Assembly: GCF_002154225.1 (NCBI RefSeq)
Contig: NZ_MTSE01000012.1
Coordinates: 103,573-167,572 of the forward strand
Source of the DNA: Hymenobacter crusticola
Lineage (GTDB): Bacteria; Bacteroidota; Bacteroidia; Cytophagales; Hymenobacteraceae
Direction: 5' to 3'
DNA: 64,000 nt
Shown here one piece after another: positions 1-7,827 of the stretch. Within the stretch, counting starts at the first letter, position 1; each line of letters begins with the position of its first letter. Under the pieces are notes generated by a model that did not search any database, was not told the DNA's origin, and worked only from the letters and a program-made list of their open reading frames with translations. A program made the translations under genes and the position numbers.

Positions 1-2
1 AG

Positions 3-569
3 AACTCGCGCAACATCATGGCCTTCGACCTGCTCGATGAAAACGGCGGCGCCTACCCCTTCTACGTGATGGCCGCCAACCTGGAAACTAACGACATCAA
101 GCCCATTTATGAGGAAAGCGAAGTGGCCGGTACGCCGTCGTTCAGCAAAAACGACGATAAGATGCTCTTCACGGCTCTTACTATGGATGGCGACACGGTA
201 GTGGCCGTAACGAGCCTGCAAACCAGCAAGATCGAACCCAGCGGCAATCCGGCGGTGCTCATCAGCGAGGCGAAATGGGGCGTGTGGTTTACCCAAGGGC
301 AGCGCGTACTGGCCACGGCACCTAAAACGCTAGAACTCGCCGGCTTTGCCGCTTACCCCAACCCAACCCGCAACGAGCTCCATCTCGAAGCCGACTTAGC
401 TGCCGAAGCCACCCTCTACGACTTGATGGGTCGCCCCATACGCACCGGGTTGAAAATCACGCCCGGCCAGCGCAGTACCATTGATATCAGCACCCTAGCT
501 TCGGGCACATACTTGCTGCGCGCCACCAACGGCCAGCGTACAGCAACTCGCCAGATTATCAAGGAGTAA
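3..569 (+). CDS. C-terminal part of a T9SS-secreted beta-propeller-like protein (5' end outside window)
   Basis: The reading frame is open from the first bases of the window, so this is the last 188 codons of a longer gene. Residues 1-110 contain TolB/WD-like strand motifs (FSKNDDKMLFTAL is typical of a PD40 propeller blade). The last ~75 residues, starting at AYPNPTRNELHLEA and running through YDLMGRPI and LASGTYLLRA to the final lysine and glutamate, are a textbook type A sorting domain of the type IX secretion system. The protein is therefore predicted to be exported and released or anchored at the cell surface. The substrate is unknown because the N-terminal part is missing. A strong hairpin follows 20 bases after the stop. 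Confidence 0.85.
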   Translation, partial: NSRNIMAFDLLDENGGAYPFYVMAANLETNDIKPIYEESEVAGTPSFSKNDDKMLFTALTMDGDTVVAVTSLQTSKIEPSGNPAVLISEAKWGVWFTQGQRVLATAPKTLELAGFAAYPNPTRNELHLEADLAAEATLYDLMGRPIRTGLKITPGQRSTIDISTLASGTYLLRATNGQRTATRQIIKE

Positions 570-588
570 AGCAAACAACCCAGACAGT

Positions 589-624
589 AAAACACCCCGA
601 GTCAACCGCTGACTCGGGGTGTTT
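589..624 (+). terminator. Intrinsic terminator-like hairpin
   Basis: A perfect inverted repeat (arms ACACCCCGAGTCA and its complement, about 15 bp, short loop) preceded by A's and followed by a T-rich stretch, GTTTGTGTTT. It sits directly after the T9SS cargo gene and fits a rho-independent terminator. The following 215 bases, up to the esterase gene, show no convincing gene. Confidence 0.75.
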
Positions 625-840
625 GTGTTTGATTCCCTTAGGAGCTAGAGCTAGCCTAGCTTTTGGCCTCTTGGTGCTCAACTGGAGACTAGCTTCCGCT
701 CAGCAGGAGACTACAGGAGGCAATAGCCCTCGTTTTGCTGCTACCTTCCGCTACAATACTTCCTTCTTTCATTTTCGTGTACGGGCGCAGTTTTGCCGAT
801 CGTTGCAAGCGCGGTGCCCAGCCCTTTCCCCTCCCCTCCC

Positions 841-1638
841 ATGCAAAAACCTTCTTTCCGGCGTCGTCTTGGATCTTCCCTCCCAGTGGTGACGCTGCTT
901 GTGCTCTTGGGTTTGCTGGCCGCTTTCCAGAAGCCAAAGCGCCCGACGCTCTACCTCATCGGCGACTCGACGGTGCGCAACACCAATGCGCCGCAGATGG
1001 GCTGGGGTAGTAAAATAGCTAGTTTCTTCGATACTACCCGTTTGGCCGTCGTGAACCGGGCCATGGCCGGGCGCAGCACCCGCACGTTTATTTCGGAGAA
1101 GCGCTGGACCAAAGTGGATTCTATGCTCAAGCCTGGCGACTTCGTCATCATGCAGTTTGGCCACAACGAAGGCAGCGCGCCCGATACGACTAAGGCTGGT
1201 CGGCGCGGCGTGCTGAAAGGCACCGGTGAGGAAACCAAGCAACTCACCTGGCCCGATGGCCACCCGGAAACGGTGCATACCTACGGCTACTACCTGCGCA
1301 AGTTTGTGCGCGAAACCAAAGCCAAAGGCGCCACGCCCATCATTGCGTCCATGATTCCGCGCAACGAGTGGAAGGACGGCAAAGTGCAGCGCGCCAGCAA
1401 CGACTACGGCAAGTGGGCCGCGGAAGTAGCTCAGCAGGAAGGCGTGGCCTTCATCGACCTCAATGGCATCACGGCCGACAAGTACGACAAGCTAGGTCCG
1501 GACGAGGTGAAGAAGTTCTTCCCCGGCGACCACACCCACACCAACGAAGCCGGTGCCCAAGTCAATGCCGCCTCAGTGGTGGATGGCATCAAGGCCAACA
1601 AGAAAATTGCGCTCAATAAATACTTGGCGAAACGCTAG
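841..1638 (+). CDS. SGNH/GDSL esterase, rhamnogalacturonan acetylesterase type (CE12-like), copy 1
   Basis: 265 residues. The ATG at 841 is chosen because a signal peptide follows at once: RRR, then a hydrophobic segment at about residues 14-29. Upstream in-frame codons give no plausible leader. Block I is LIGDSTV with nucleophile Ser43. Block III is FGHNE with Asn109. The catalytic Asp-His pair lies in GDHTHTNEAG (Asp230, His233). This arrangement matches YesT/RhgT esterases that remove acetyl groups from rhamnogalacturonan (pectin). The product is predicted to be exported to the periplasm or surface. The next gene, 15 bases downstream, is a paralogue, so the two probably form one operon. 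Substrate specificity is inferred from family only. Confidence 0.85.
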   Translation: MQKPSFRRRLGSSLPVVTLLVLLGLLAAFQKPKRPTLYLIGDSTVRNTNAPQMGWGSKIASFFDTTRLAVVNRAMAGRSTRTFISEKRWTKVDSMLKPGDFVIMQFGHNEGSAPDTTKAGRRGVLKGTGEETKQLTWPDGHPETVHTYGYYLRKFVRETKAKGATPIIASMIPRNEWKDGKVQRASNDYGKWAAEVAQQEGVAFIDLNGITADKYDKLGPDEVKKFFPGDHTHTNEAGAQVNAASVVDGIKANKKIALNKYLAKR

Positions 1639-1653
1639 CCTACCGACTAATAT

Positions 1654-2535
1654 ATGCCCGAGAAAACCACCTTCCCCCTAGCCTCTTATGAACAGCTAGG
1701 TGGCACTACGCCCCGGCTGAGTGCTACTGCCAAGCTAGTTGCCCTGATCGGCACGGCGGTGAGCATGCTGTTGCTCACGCTGTTGATCTGCTCCTTCACA
1801 CTTCCTAAGGCTACTCCCAAACCGACCCTTTACCTAATCGGCGACTCCACCGTGAAGAACGGCAAAGGCAAGGGCGACGGCGGCCTCTGGGGCTGGGGCA
1901 ACTACATCGGCGCCTACTTCGACACGACGCGTATTCATGTCGAGAATGATGCCCTCGGAGGAACCAGCAGCCGTACTTTCCAAACTCAAGGCCACTGGGA
2001 AAAGGTGCTGACCAAAATTAAGCCCGGCGACTTCGTCATCATGCAATTTGGCCACAATGACAACGGCCCCCTAGCCGACACGGCGCGGGCACGCGGCACC
2101 ATCAAAGGTGTGGGCGAGGAAAGCCAGGACGTGTACAACCCAATCACCAAGAAGCAGGAAGTGGTGCACTCCTACGGCTGGTACATGCGCAAATTCATCA
2201 GCGAAGCCAAGGGCAAAGGGGCTACGACGGTGGTCTGCTCGCCCATTCCGCGCAACGGCTGGACCGCGGGCAAGGTGAACCGCGCTAGCACCGACTACGG
2301 CCAGTGGGCCGGCGAAGCGGCCAAGCAAGGCGGCGCTTTCTTCATTGACCTTAACAAGATCATTGCCGACAAGTACGACAAGGAAGGCGAGGAGAAAGTG
2401 AAAGCCACGTACTTCAACACCACCGACCATACCCACACCATCGAGGCCGGCGCTAGAATGAACGCCACCGCCGTAGTGGAAGGCTTGCGCGAGCTCAAGA
2501 AGTGCCCGCTCACCAAGTACTTAGCGAAGAAATAG
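1654..2535 (+). CDS. SGNH/GDSL esterase, rhamnogalacturonan acetylesterase type (CE12-like), copy 2
   Basis: 293 residues, clearly paralogous to the gene just upstream: LIGDSTV with Ser65, FGHND, PIPRNGW and DHTHTIEAGA are all conserved. It differs by a longer cytoplasmic N-terminus (about 27 residues before the hydrophobic stretch at 28-49), so the leader may be an uncleaved anchor rather than a cleaved signal peptide. A Gly/Lys-rich insertion (KNGKGKGDGG) follows the nucleophile block. Tandem duplication with divergence is the simplest origin. No pectin lyase or SusC/D pair is visible nearby, so the natural substrate is open. Confidence 0.85.
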   Translation: MPEKTTFPLASYEQLGGTTPRLSATAKLVALIGTAVSMLLLTLLICSFTLPKATPKPTLYLIGDSTVKNGKGKGDGGLWGWGNYIGAYFDTTRIHVENDALGGTSSRTFQTQGHWEKVLTKIKPGDFVIMQFGHNDNGPLADTARARGTIKGVGEESQDVYNPITKKQEVVHSYGWYMRKFISEAKGKGATTVVCSPIPRNGWTAGKVNRASTDYGQWAGEAAKQGGAFFIDLNKIIADKYDKEGEEKVKATYFNTTDHTHTIEAGARMNATAVVEGLRELKKCPLTKYLAKK

Positions 2536-2579
2536 TCGCTACCTAGCTTACTGACCACTGCTGCGGTTAGACTACACAG

Positions 2580-2622
2580 AAAACGAAAGAAGCCACCTAG
2601 CTAGGTGGCTTCTTTCGTTTTG
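2580..2622. terminator. Bidirectional terminator hairpin
   Basis: A perfect inverted repeat of about 20 bp per arm, built on AAAACGAAAGAAGCCACC with CTAGCTAG at its centre. It is flanked by A's on one side and T's on the other. It lies between the converging esterase gene and the outer-membrane receptor gene and can serve both. Confidence 0.8.
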
Positions 2623-2635
2623 GGCGTGGTAAGGG

Positions 2636-5290
2636 CTAGGGTCGGCCACCTGGTCGGCCGCCTGGTCGGGCACCGCCTTGTGGTGCGGCAGGCGCTGGCG
2701 TGGCTTGCTGGCCACCGCCTTCGCTGCCGCCGTTGTCGCCGTCGCCCTTCACGTCATCGTTCTCGATGGAGCGGCGGCGGCGGCGGGGTTGCTGCTGATC
2801 TACCCCGATCTTACCGATGCGGTAGCTGAAGTTGATGCGCACGCCCGCGTTGTAGAAGCTGGTTTTCGTCTTCTGACTCAGGATGGGCGACGTGAGCTCG
2901 GAGCGCACCACGAAGGGGAAGTTCGCAAAGTTCTCACCTGAGAGGCCGATGCTACCGCGCTTCTCGTTGAATTGCTTGCGGATACCTAGGTTGTAGAATG
3001 CAAACGTACCCTGGTAGCCTTGCAGCTGCACCTGGCGGCCCCGGGCCCCACCAAACGCCTGAATGGTCCAGTCGTTCGGGAGCGTCAGGCTGCTGTTCAA
3101 ACGGCCCGAAATTACCCAACCCGAGTTAGAAGCCCGGTAGATGGAGTTGGCCACGTTGTTGGTCAGGTCGGCGTAGTAGAGGTCGATGCCGCCCCCAATC
3201 TGCCACTTCGAGAAGAAGGTAGCGTTGGTGAACAGGTTAATCCCGTAGTTATCCTCGCGGCCGATGTTCTGGTAGCTTGTCCGGATGCCTTGCTGCAACA
3301 CGGGGTTCACGGGGTCGTTCGAGCGGACGCTGAACGTGTCGCGCACGCTGGTAATGGAGTTGTTGGTGCGCCGCCCAAACACCGAGGCGTTGATATAGAA
3401 CGCCTTCAACTGGGTGCTGAAACCTAGCTCCACGTTGTCGGTGAGTTCGGGTGCTAGGTACGGGTTACCCGTCGTAATGTTGGTGGGGTTAGCGAAGTTG
3501 GTGTTGGGGTTGAGGAACTGAATGCCCGGCCGCTGGAGGCGACGGTTATACGCAAGCTTGAGGGTCTGCCCCTTCTCGAAGCTTTTCGACAGGTTGACGC
3601 TCGGAATCAGCTTGCCATAGTTTGGAATGGTACCGAGCGACCCTTCGGAGTTGTTGCTGAAGCGGGCGTCGATAAAGGTGTACTCGTAGCGCGCACCAGC
3701 CTTCAGCGTGTACTTGGTCTTGCTGGTGTAGGTGTAAGTCAGGTAACCAGCCGTGATGTTTTGGTCGTAGTTCAGCGAGTTGCTGAGGCGGCTAGCATCT
3801 ACCTGCTCAATGCCGGTGGCGCGCTGGGTCTGGTAGTAATTGTAGTCGCTATTTACCTGCCGGAAGATGCCCTTGCCCCCGAATTCCAGCAACTGATTTT
3901 TCTGCAGCGGCGTCGAATAGTCGATCTGAATCGTGGATTCTTGGTTGTAGCTCTCGTTGTTGTTGCGCTGCCCACTCAGAATGTCGTTGGTCAGCAGGTC
4001 GGCCACGAAGTTGTTCGTGCGGTTGTTGCGGCTGTACAAGCCCAGAATGCTGAGTTCTTTTTGTGGCGCGTAGGTGTAGGTATAGGTCAGGTTCGCATCG
4101 ACCGTGCCCGAGAGGTCCTTCGTTTGCACGTCGCGGATGTTTCCGCTCTGGTACGTGTTCGTAGGCAGCAAAAACGTTTTGGTAATCAGGTTATCCTGAT
4201 TCGTGATGTTGTTGCGCACCCCGTAGCGGATGTTGGCCGTCAACGACGACTTCTCCGTGATGTCGTAGTCCCAGCCGAGCTGATAGTTGCCAAACAGGCC
4301 TCGGTTGCGCGTGTCCGCCGTCTGAATTGTGTTCAGGCTGTTGGTGTTGGTGGTGCCTGCCGTGGTTTGGTCGTTACTGAACGAGCCGCGCACATTGTAT
4401 TGGCTCCGGCCGAAGCCCCCTAGGTTGAAGCCCATTTTGCCCTTGCGGTAGTTACCGTTCAGGTTCAGGCTCGCGCCCCGGTTGCCGGCACCCACGTCCA
4501 CGTTCAGGGTTTTGCCGGCTAGGGTGTTCTTCTTGGTCACGATGTTGATAATACCCGCGGAGCCTTCGGCATCGTACTTGGCCGAGGGCGAGGTAATTAC
4601 TTCCACCGTCTGGATCAGGTCGGCCGGAATCTGCTTGAGGGCATCAGCCACCGAGCTAGCCACGATGGTGCTGGGCTTATTATTAATGAGCACCGTCACG
4701 TTGGAGGAGCCGCGCAGCGTCACGTTGCCATCGAGGTCCACAGCCAGCAGTGGCACTTTCCGCATGATGTCGGTTGCGTCGCCGCCCTTGGCCGTCACGT
4801 CTTGGTCGGCGTTGTAAATCAGGCGGTCTACTTTCTCTTCAATCAGCTGCTTCTGACCCTGCACCACTACCTCGCCGAGCTGCTGCGTAGTAGCACCTAG
4901 CTCGATGGTGCCCTGGTTCAGCGTGCCCCCCCGCTCCGTCACGACCACCGGGCCACGCTCTACGGTTTTGTAGCCCAAAAAGCTTACCTGGAGCTGGTAG
5001 GTGCCAGCGGCTACTTGACTGATGTTGAACTTGCCATTATCGTCGCAGGAAGCGCCATCGACGGGTTTGCCCGTGGCCGTATTGATTAGGGCTACGGTAG
5101 CAAACGGCACCGGCTTCTTGGTCGCAGCGTCCACCACGGTACCCGTGATTTTGCCGCTACCAGCCGCCGTCGACGTACCCGACAGCACCGCCTGAGCGGG
5201 CTGTGGCGGCGTGCCACTGGCCCCGCCCGCCGGCCCTTGTGCCAGGGCAGAGTAGCTAGCTAATGTTAAAACAGATAAAATCTTTTTCAT
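2636..5290 (-). CDS. Outer-membrane beta-barrel receptor with carboxypeptidase-regulatory domain (TonB-dependent-receptor-like)
   Basis: 884 residues. A signal peptide (MKKILSVLTLASYSALAQ) is followed by a CarboxypepD_reg-like fold at about 48-130 (GTVVDAATKKPVPFATVAL to VSFLGYKTVERG), a plug-like domain at about 140-265 (TDIMRKVPLLAVD, VLINNKPS, VEVITSPSAKYDAEGSAGIINIVTKK) and a long region of alternating barrel strands to about residue 825. This is the OMP_b-brl_3 family, which resembles TonB-dependent receptors but often lacks an obvious TonB box; I see none here. Unusually, the barrel is followed by about 50 hydrophilic residues (RRRRR, then Gly/Pro/Arg repeats) instead of ending on an aromatic residue. 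The substrate is unknown. The gene is divergent from a LytS/LytTR pair. Confidence 0.88.
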   Translation of the reverse strand: MKKILSVLTLASYSALAQGPAGGASGTPPQPAQAVLSGTSTAAGSGKITGTVVDAATKKPVPFATVALINTATGKPVDGASCDDNGKFNISQVAAGTYQLQVSFLGYKTVERGPVVVTERGGTLNQGTIELGATTQQLGEVVVQGQKQLIEEKVDRLIYNADQDVTAKGGDATDIMRKVPLLAVDLDGNVTLRGSSNVTVLINNKPSTIVASSVADALKQIPADLIQTVEVITSPSAKYDAEGSAGIINIVTKKNTLAGKTLNVDVGAGNRGASLNLNGNYRKGKMGFNLGGFGRSQYNVRGSFSNDQTTAGTTNTNSLNTIQTADTRNRGLFGNYQLGWDYDITEKSSLTANIRYGVRNNITNQDNLITKTFLLPTNTYQSGNIRDVQTKDLSGTVDANLTYTYTYAPQKELSILGLYSRNNRTNNFVADLLTNDILSGQRNNNESYNQESTIQIDYSTPLQKNQLLEFGGKGIFRQVNSDYNYYQTQRATGIEQVDASRLSNSLNYDQNITAGYLTYTYTSKTKYTLKAGARYEYTFIDARFSNNSEGSLGTIPNYGKLIPSVNLSKSFEKGQTLKLAYNRRLQRPGIQFLNPNTNFANPTNITTGNPYLAPELTDNVELGFSTQLKAFYINASVFGRRTNNSITSVRDTFSVRSNDPVNPVLQQGIRTSYQNIGREDNYGINLFTNATFFSKWQIGGGIDLYYADLTNNVANSIYRASNSGWVISGRLNSSLTLPNDWTIQAFGGARGRQVQLQGYQGTFAFYNLGIRKQFNEKRGSIGLSGENFANFPFVVRSELTSPILSQKTKTSFYNAGVRINFSYRIGKIGVDQQQPRRRRRSIENDDVKGDGDNGGSEGGGQQATPAPAAPQGGARPGGRPGGRP

Positions 5291-5745
5291 AGGTTACTTA
5301 ACCAGCCAAAACGGTGGGCTTAACGTGAAGGGGAATTATGAATGCGTGCTGGAAGTTGCGAGCCATACGACGGCGTAGTGCAGGTAACCGTTGCAGCCAG
5401 AGGCTTGCGGAAGCGTATTTATTTATGCGCTACGTACGGCAAAACAACGGCGCGGATGCAGGCCGCTAAGCTGAAGTAGACCGCGCGGTCGGGAATGCCG
5501 ATGGAGGCCGCCTTTCCACCGTTGTAGCCACTGTCGGCTCGGGCTGGTGGGAGTACCTGCCTGAGTCCTACGATTTTGCTTACGTGTTCCCGTAGCTTTT
5601 TGACGTGCTTGATTTTAGCCTAACCATAAAATGCTCCCGCTGGTCGGTGGAATCGGGCTTGTGGCCGGTCGGCTCGTTGCTTATGCGCGGCAGCACGTAA
5701 GTTTACTTACTCATTCTGCGTGCCGTATCTGTTTCTTCCCTCAAA
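5291..5745. other. Divergent intergenic region (455 bp)
   Basis: This stretch separates the receptor gene (minus) from the LytS-type kinase gene (plus). I see no credible coding frame. It should hold the promoters of both transcription units. One candidate plus-strand promoter is listed separately. Confidence 0.6.
5677..5705 (+). promoter_or_regulatory. Candidate Bacteroidota-type promoter for the LytS/LytTR pair
   Basis: TTG at 5677-5679, an 18-base spacer, then TAAGTTTA at 5698-5705. The Bacteroidota housekeeping consensus is TTG near -33 and TAnnTTTG near -7, so the -7 element has one mismatch. It is placed about 40 bases before the kinase start. The match is visual only. Confidence 0.35.
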
Positions 5746-6801
5746 ATGGCTTTTTCGTCCATGCGGCGCTATGTTTCGCCGCTGACTCACGTGCTGGTCT
5801 GGATTGTGCTGGGGTTGGCGTTGGTTCTTTTGCAGCCCCGCTGGCACCCCTTGCCGCCCCAATTCTGGGTGAAGCAAGCGAGCTTATTTTTTATCTGGAT
5901 TGGCTTGTTTTACCTGAACTCGCTGGTGTGGGTACCTAGGTTGTTGTTTCGCGAGCGTACCCTTTGGTTTATTCTCGTAGGACTGCTCGCCACGGCGGCG
6001 GTTTGCTTTTTCAGCTACCAGCTAGAGCACTGGTTGCGCTTGCCGGAGCTGTTTCAGAAGCTGACGCGCCCAAACGGCCCGCCCCGTCCGCCCCGCGTTG
6101 TCGACCTAGGCACCTTGCTCATCACCTTGCTGGTGCTCGGCATCAGCACCAGCACCACGGTCGTGCAGAAATGGCAGCACGATGCCCAGCTACGCCAAGA
6201 GCTAGAGCAGCAGCGCACCACAACTGAGCTATCGTTTTTGAAGGCGCAGATCAATCCGCACTTCTTCTTCAACACGCTTAATAACATCTACGCCCTCACG
6301 GCCATCAACGTGGAACTGGCCCGCCAGGCCCTGCATACCCTGTCGCGCATGATGCGCTACGTGCTCTACGAAACCCAAGCTAGCACCACGTTACTAAGTC
6401 AGGAAATTGCGTTTTTGCAGGATTACATGGCCCTAATGCAGCTACGACTGACGGATAAAGTCACCGTCACGTTCAACAAGCCCGAGCCCCTGCGCGACGT
6501 GCCCGTAGCGCCCATGCTGCTGCTGCCCTTCGTAGAAAATGCCTTCAAGCACGGCGTGAGTGCCACCCAACCTAGCCAGATTCACGTGAGCGTGCAGCAG
6601 TGCGGTACCGAGCTAGCGTTGGAAGTACGCAACACGCTTTTCCCCAAAAAAGCCCTCAGCTTCGACATGGGCAGCGGTATTGGCCTCACCAACACCCGCC
6701 GCCGCCTCGACCTGCTCTATCCTGAGCGCTACCATCTAACCACCACCGAGTCGACCAGCGACCATGAGTATCAAGTGGTTCTCACCTTGCAGGTGCAGTA
6801 G
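5746..6801 (+). CDS. LytS/YehU-type sensor histidine kinase
   Basis: 351 residues. Four predicted membrane helices (about 14-30, 43-62, 72-92, 120-140) with little periplasmic sequence are followed by a short coiled segment and the His_kinase domain. The phospho-acceptor His172 sits in QINPHFFFNTLNN. The ATP-binding part has LPFVENAFKHG (N box) and GSGIGLTNTRRRLDLLY (G box). The lack of an extracellular domain suggests it senses a membrane signal or a partner protein. The response regulator gene starts 68 bases downstream, in the same direction. A start at 5761 is also possible. Confidence 0.9.
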   Translation: MAFSSMRRYVSPLTHVLVWIVLGLALVLLQPRWHPLPPQFWVKQASLFFIWIGLFYLNSLVWVPRLLFRERTLWFILVGLLATAAVCFFSYQLEHWLRLPELFQKLTRPNGPPRPPRVVDLGTLLITLLVLGISTSTTVVQKWQHDAQLRQELEQQRTTTELSFLKAQINPHFFFNTLNNIYALTAINVELARQALHTLSRMMRYVLYETQASTTLLSQEIAFLQDYMALMQLRLTDKVTVTFNKPEPLRDVPVAPMLLLPFVENAFKHGVSATQPSQIHVSVQQCGTELALEVRNTLFPKKALSFDMGSGIGLTNTRRRLDLLYPERYHLTTTESTSDHEYQVVLTLQVQ

Positions 6802-6869
6802 TACCAAGCCAAAGCTTCAGCTATTGCCTTTCGCCCTACTCAGCTACTCTACTACTCCATTACTTTTCT

Positions 6870-7622
6870 ATGACCTTAAATTGTATTGCCGTCGACGATG
6901 AGCCGCTAGCCCTAGGGATGGTTTGCGCTTTTATTGAGCAAACGCCCTTTTTGCACTTGGTGGGCCGCTACAGCAGCGCCGTGGAAGCCCTGCGCGGGCT
7001 GCAAGAGCAAGCCGTCGACCTGATTTTCCTAGACATCCAAATGCCTGACCTCACGGGCATCGAGCTGGCGCGGGTGCTCGATAAAGGCAAGCCGGGCCTA
7101 GGTCCGCGCATTATTTTCACTACGGCCTTTCACCAGTTTGCCCTCGATGGCTACAAGGTTGATGCCCTAGATTATTTGGTGAAGCCCTTCAACTACGAGG
7201 AGTTTTTGCGCGCCGCCACCAAGGCGCAGTCGTACGCCGAAGTGCTGCAATTGCCTAGCGCCGCCCCTGCCCTGCCCGCGCCGGCCGCGCCAGAGCCCGA
7301 GGAAGAGTACTTGTTCTTGAAAGTAGAGTACCAACTGGTGCGCGTTGCCTTCCGAGAGATTCTGTACATCGAAGGCCTAAAGGACTACGTGAAGGTGCAC
7401 CTGGCCGACGGCTCGAAGCCCTTGCTGTCGCTCACGAGCCTGAAAGCGCTGGAAGACAAGCTCCCCGCTCGCTACTTCATGCGTATTCACCGCTCTTTTA
7501 TCGTGGCGCTGGATAAGATCCGGGCCGTGACGCGCAACACTGTGCAGATTGGCTCCGCCACCATCTCCGTCGGCGACCAATACAAGGAGCCCTTTAACCA
7601 GTTCCTGAGCCGCTGGACGTAA
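6870..7622 (+). CDS. LytTR-family response regulator
   Basis: 250 residues. The receiver domain at 1-125 has the acidic pair Asp9/Asp10, phospho-acceptor Asp55 (LIFLDIQMPD), Thr84/85 and Lys105 (DYLVKPF). After an Ala/Pro/Glu-rich linker, the LytTR DNA-binding domain runs from about 145 to 250 (ILYIEGLKDYVKVHL, MRIHRSFIVALDKI). Together with the preceding kinase it forms a complete two-component system. Target genes are not evident; the divergent outer-membrane receptor is the obvious nearby candidate. Confidence 0.92.
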   Translation: MTLNCIAVDDEPLALGMVCAFIEQTPFLHLVGRYSSAVEALRGLQEQAVDLIFLDIQMPDLTGIELARVLDKGKPGLGPRIIFTTAFHQFALDGYKVDALDYLVKPFNYEEFLRAATKAQSYAEVLQLPSAAPALPAPAAPEPEEEYLFLKVEYQLVRVAFREILYIEGLKDYVKVHLADGSKPLLSLTSLKALEDKLPARYFMRIHRSFIVALDKIRAVTRNTVQIGSATISVGDQYKEPFNQFLSRWT

Positions 7623-7756
7623 GCCTAGGCTGCACCTGGTCAGACGTCTTAAGCATTGGACCCGCATCATTGCTCGGCTCACACCTGCTGGTCCGACGGG
7701 TTGTCGGCTGCAGTCAGCTACAAAAGCTAGGCGGGCGATTATCGTTCTAGCAACAA

Positions 7757-7785
7757 CCGGTCGGACGCCTAGGGCGTCGGACCGG
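7757..7785. terminator. Hairpin between convergent genes
   Basis: Inverted repeat CCGGTCGGACGCC / GGCGTCGGACCGG (13 bp arms, one mismatch, 3-base loop) between the LytTR regulator and the convergent kinase gene. No clear T-run follows, so the terminator role is inferred from position. Confidence 0.45.
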
Positions 7786-7827
7786 CAGGCGTGAGTCGGG
7801 CAACAACGAACGCGCCGTGGCGCGTGC

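Noticed and set aside
3761..4423. Plus-strand frame of 220 codons inside the outer-membrane receptor gene
   Set aside because: It is antisense to a well-supported gene, has low-complexity Val/Arg composition, and no family resemblance.
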